Assembly (NCBI RefSeq): GCF_031755915.1
Contig: NC_083386.1
Span: 22,615,001-22,679,000 of the forward strand
Direction of reading: 5' to 3'
Origin: Ziziphus jujuba
Taxonomy: Eukaryota > Streptophyta > Magnoliopsida > Rosales > Rhamnaceae
DNA length: 64,000 bases
The translations under genes and the position numbers were made by a program. The notes under the pieces were generated by a model, which worked only from the letters and a program-made list of their open reading frames with translations, made no database searches and was not told where the DNA came from. Position 1 is the stretch's first letter, and every line of letters starts with the position of its first letter. Positions 60,307 through 64,000 of this stretch are shown one piece after another.

Positions 60307-60764
60307 CTGCTGCTTTTCAGGACGATTCCAAGTACCATGGACCCAATCCCAGCGAAGCCGAATCTGAGAGCGCACCAACTCCAAATTATCAGGTGGATTC
60401 TTGGACTCCACATAGTATTGCTCACCGACGACATGCACGACGACTCCAGTGGTCCACCAAACGTCGCGGTGGAAAGCATCCCCGATGTCATAGAGCTCAA
60501 TCACCTGCTCAGCACCTTCAGAGGGCGGCAACGGCCGAACAAAATTGTGCTGCATTTGGCGAGTGGTTTCCGGTCGTCGCGGTCAGGTGAGGGAGTGATC
60601 GTACTTGACCAAGGCCTTGTTGAAATCGGTGCTCCTCTTCCTCTTCTTCTTCTCCGATGAAAACGAATGAGAATTTGGCGGTGGTCTGAGAATGACGGCC
60701 GACAACCAACCGTTCAGCAAACAGCCGACTTCGCAGTCACACAACAAAACTTCCACTTTTGAGC
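60307..60764 (-). pseudogene. Tandem-Agenet exon with one in-frame stop
   Basis: A single 458-nt exon on the minus strand, from a TGTAG acceptor at 60766 to a CAG|GTGAAA donor at 60306. It holds two Agenet (Tudor-like, chromatin or RNA reader) half-domains: GSKVEVLLCD...GWLSAVILRPPP...KALVKYDHSLT, then NFVRPLPPSE...DIGDAFHRDVWW.TGVVVHVV...IRLRWDWVHGTWNRP. The frame is continuous except for a TGA at 60585-60583, where an extra 7-nt-like run sits between the two halves. Neighbouring exons and a start codon were not found with confidence. It lies downstream of the DUF724 gene and on the same strand, so it may be a separate decayed member of the family rather than part of that gene. Confidence 0.7.
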
Positions 60765-60766
60765 CT

Positions 60767-61725
60767 ACATGAAGGTAATGCTCTTCTTCTTCTTCTTTTC
60801 TTCTTCTTCTTCAATGCCACTGCTATTTACCCATTCTCTCCTTTTTTTTGTTTTTTTTCGTTTGCTTGCCGTGTAAGGAAATGCGAAAGAGTTTTCTGAA
60901 GCTTTGAAATGACAAAAAAGAATATCAAACTGAAAAACTGAGGTTTCCTTTCGTTAAACTACCACCTTACCACCATCGACGGTGTAAATGTCAAGAGTGT
61001 GCTGAAGAAGAATTAGCATGAAATATTTGCTTTTGTCCTTTTTCATCTTTCATGTCGTGACAACAGCAAAACAAGGTCTTTTCTCTACCGTCAGAGACAC
61101 TATACTACCAAGTTAATCCATTCTTTATCCCTATTATTACGAAATTGCCATTGGTTATTCTGGTCCTTATGGCAAATTCAACCATTGCATGCAAGCTCCT
61201 AATCCAGAACTAGAATTAAAGCTTTGATATATATATATATATATATATTTATGGCCATTTTAAGTATTGGGTATAATTTGTGGTTAGGCTGCCTAATGAA
61301 CAGAATTGCCATCTAGAACAACCGCTAGTAAACCAGGCAACCTTCACAGCAAAGATGTTTTTCCCTGCATACGAAAAGCTGAAAAGCTACATAACCTATC
61401 GCTGAAAAGCTATTGCAAAGAGAGGAAAAGCAGAAAGTAAAGCAGGATCATAAATAAATAGAGAAAAAGAAGAAACAAGAATACATTAAATATTATTTGA
61501 GCCAAAAAAACAAAGAATATATTAAATATTAAAGTGGCAAAACAAAAGGATATTGATTATATTTACGTAATATAAAGCATCACCATTGTAAATAGCTTTA
61601 TACAAATTCCAAAAAGCCAGTTTAAATGACTTGCCATGAAGCCAAAATTATATATTCTGCAAACTCCATAACCTGTCACCACCCGTCACCCATACGCCTC
61701 AAAAATAAAACAACCAGATACATAA
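60767..61725. other. Spacer and 3' flank of DUF724 copy 2
   Basis: From about 61160 the sequence is homologous to 26780-27290 (flank of DUF724 copy 1). A TA microsatellite lies at 61229-61249. No coding exon is recognised. Confidence 0.65.
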
Positions 61726-61728
61726 TAA

Positions 61729-63768
61729 TCAAAATTGACGGAGAACAAGGAAAGTTTGCTTCATTCTCAGTATGTCTTCAGTAATAACAGAATCTACTGA
61801 CTGCAACATATCTAGATCAGTGCTAATGGCCACAGTCTTAGTAATTAGCCTTGCCTTCTTTTCTTCCAACTTCTTCATCTCCTTGAGAAGCTCACCAACT
61901 TCTTCATTAGTTTTGATCTTCTCATAAGTGGACTCGGTGATCTTAGTTTTGATCCCTAACGAGTCATCTTGAAGTTGTCTCAGCTTAACTTGAAATAGCT
62001 GCATCTCACTGAGCCGATCCCGTAATGTATCAACATTGAATCCCATCTTTTCCATTTCAACAAGTGTTTCGATAGCATCATTGAAGAATTCCCTAGGAGA
62101 ATCTATTTCCAACTTTGCAATCGTCTCAACAAAAGAAACAAAGGCCAACATATTGCCAATAGCTAATCCTTCCCGATATATCTCTTTAGACTTCACTAAA
62201 GGCTGAAAATGGGGATTCTGGGGCAATTTTCTGAATACTTCCATCGATTCAATTTGTTGCCAAATTGAAAATTTTTTCACAAATGGCAAAGATAAACTGT
62301 TGTTTTGCTCATTGTCGCCTGTGAAACGTGTTCCTTTAGGGTGGCAATTGAATTGGTCAAGTTTTCAAGTGTAATTACTCATCAATCAAATATATTACAC
62401 CAACACTGAATTTGGAAATTTGTTGCAGCTTACCTGAGTCATCAGCATTTTCTATAGAATGAATTTCATTGATATGCACTGATAAAGGTTGATTATCAGA
62501 AACATCGTTGCTAGATATTCCATCCACAGCCACCATAACTTCTTCTGTCAAGCAATCTGTTGCATAGACTACAAAATTAAGACAGACCTCAATGCATCAT
62601 CAGATTTATCAATATCTATAACACCTCCAACTCCATGCGGTTGCTTACTTACAAAATCGACAGAAATTTGTTTCCCTAATTTTTGTTTTAACTTATTACA
62701 CAGCAGTGAGCTCTCCATACCTGGAATTCTCACAGCCAATTCAGATTTATTGGTTCCACAATCTTCAACACCTGCAGGTCCATTTAGTTGCTTATCAGAA
62801 ACCCCGCTGCTAGATATTCTATCTACAGCCACCATAACTTGTTCTGTCAAGCAATCTGTTGTAGGGACTAGAGGTGTTCCATCTCTCAATACATCTTCAC
62901 AGCCTACAAAATTAAAAGAGCCCACAATGCATCATTAGATTTATCAATATCTAAAACACCTCAGCTCCATACGGTTGCTTGCTTACAAAATGGGTAAAAA
63001 ATTTGTTTCACTAATTTTTGTTTCAACCTATTATACAGCATTGAGCTCTCCATACCTGGAACTCCCACAGTCAATTCAGATTTATCAGTTCTACGATCTT
63101 CAACACCTACAGTTCCATTTAGTTGCATATGAGAAACATCCACAGCCACGATAACTTCTTCTGTCGAGCAATCTGTAGTAAAGACTAGAGCTGTTCCATC
63201 TTTCAATACATCTTCAGAGCCTACAAAATTAAGAGAGAACTCAATGCATCATTAGATTTATCAATATCTACAACACCCCCAGCTCCAAAAGGTTGCTCGT
63301 TTACAAAATGGGCAAAATTTTGTTTCCCTAGTTTTTGTTTTAACTTATCATAAAGAAGTGAGCTCTCCATACCTGGTACTCTCACAGTCAATTCAGATTT
63401 ATCAGGTCTACAATCTTCGACAACAGCAGCTCCATTTAGTTGATCACCTACAAGATTTGATGGAGATTAGTTTCCTGAAAGTGTTTAACTTATTATAATA
63501 GCATTGAGCCACCCCTACCAGACACTTCAACCCGTGCGGTTATAGGTAATTCAACTTTATCAGTAGTGCAATCTACAGCAATAACTCCAGCTCCATTATG
63601 TCGCTTACCTACAAATGTTAACACAAAGTAGTATAAAAAAAACATATTACCAGCCAACAATAATTGGTACTCAGCTTATTGCCTACCTACTGCTGCAGCT
63701 TGCCCATTTGCGATAGATAATTTATCTTCTCCCTTCCCTTGTATTTCATTACTCACTCCAACATTATT
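61729..63768 (-). CDS. Agenet/DUF724-domain protein, 3' part (gene continues past the window)
   Basis: Seven minus-strand exons are seen: 63768-63687, 63608-63519, 63447-63373, 63220-63056, 62903-62721, 62568-62434 and the last, 62318-61729. All have GT-AG borders; from the second onward both ends are phase 1, so the frame is open throughout. The last exon carries the DUF724 domain: LPFVKKFSIWQQIESMEVF, QPLVKSKEIYREGLAIGNMLAFVSF, then a coiled coil (EEVGELLKEMKKLEEKKARL) and a stop at 61729. The middle exons encode a repeated linker unit with words such as EDVLRDGT, TDCLTEE, VMVAVD, KSELTV and VPG. Agenet domains expected at the N-terminus lie beyond 64000. Proteins of this plant family are proposed to act in nuclear RNA transport or chromatin; no specific role is asserted. 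Confidence 0.82.
62434..63447 (-). repeat. Tandem exon-intron units inside DUF724 copy 2
   Basis: Units starting at about 63447, 63220, 62903 and 62568 share exon sequence and a roughly 150-nt intron (gtatggagagctca ... ttttgtag). Each exon is phase 1 at both ends. Unit 63447 lacks the exon's first half and unit 62568 lacks its start. The 27-28-kb copy has fewer recognisable units. Confidence 0.78.
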
Positions 63769-64000
63769 CTGTATTTTAATCTCAAACATGAGTAGTGTAC
63801 TCATATTATAATTAACAATATTCAGAGGAACAGATAAACAAAGAGGGATCATAGCATGCCTCAGCATTTAGGCTACAGGTAGAATTGCGAACTTAGTTGG
63901 ATGGTTAAAAGCATGAAAAATAATAATAATAATAATAATTATAAAATAAAAACTAAAATAAAAAATTTGACTCTCCCCAAAAAATGAATCTTAAATGATA
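63769..64000 (-). other. Intron or upstream part of DUF724 copy 2
   Basis: Homologous to about 28700-28885 next to copy 1. No exon is visible before the window ends. A short taa/aat repeat lies at 63922-63942. Confidence 0.55.

Noticed and set aside
1..64000. A previously undescribed multi-gene system, CRISPR array, rRNA or tRNA cluster
   Set aside because: Searched by eye on both strands. Repeats are microsatellites, LTRs or segmental duplications, and the tRNA-like words are retroelement primer sites; nothing supports a new system.

Overview
This is a window of plant nuclear DNA, most likely from a woody or rosid-type core eudicot. The host genes have introns, the intergenic DNA is very AT-rich with many TA microsatellites, and the mobile elements are typical plant ones: Copia retrotransposons, a miniature LTR element, large solo LTRs and an endogenous pararetrovirus. 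The species cannot be fixed from the sequence. No bacterial-type system, CRISPR array, rRNA gene or tRNA gene was seen.

Left part (1-20.7 kb): a miniature LTR element (1.49-2.41 kb); a broken WD40 gene fragment (2.77-3.30 kb); a tandem duplication (about 4.4-13.8 kb and 13.8-18.4 kb), each copy carrying a small secreted eight-cysteine lipid-transfer-like gene; and an intact four-exon pectinesterase (minus strand, 18.47-20.66 kb). The left copy is split by about 5.5 kb of extra DNA that includes a 3.0 kb solo LTR with a clean target-site duplication.

Middle part (24-50.7 kb): a five-exon casein kinase II beta (regulatory) subunit gene (plus strand, 24.27-26.54 kb); a decayed Agenet/DUF724 gene (minus, 27.3-31.6 kb); and three copies or fragments of a LIL3-type chloroplast protein gene (33.9, 40.8-41.7 and 47.4-48.2 kb, minus). 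Two Copia elements lie in this area. One is older (34.7-39.9 kb, minus) with a broken polyprotein. The other is very young (41.8-46.5 kb, plus), with LTRs differing at 2 of 190 positions and one intact 1405-residue polyprotein. A receptor-like protein gene (48.5-50.7 kb, minus) has lost its 5' part exactly where the pararetrovirus begins.

Right part (50.7-64 kb): an old endogenous caulimovirid, Florendovirus/Petuvirus-like, about 6.5 kb long, broken by many stops and one frameshift and split by a 2.26 kb solo LTR related to the one at 8.25 kb. Beyond it lie an Agenet exon with one in-frame stop (60.3-60.8 kb) and the 3' two thirds of a second, apparently intact DUF724 gene (61.7 kb to beyond the window end). 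That gene has a chain of tandemly repeated phase-1 exons and is a duplicate of the 27-31 kb copy.

The genes do not form an operon or pathway. The dominant theme is local duplication (lipid-transfer-like, LIL3, Agenet/DUF724) plus nested insertion. The best candidates for expressed host genes are the two lipid-transfer-like genes, the pectinesterase, the CK2 beta gene and the right-hand DUF724 gene; the 203-residue LIL3-like gene is uncertain.
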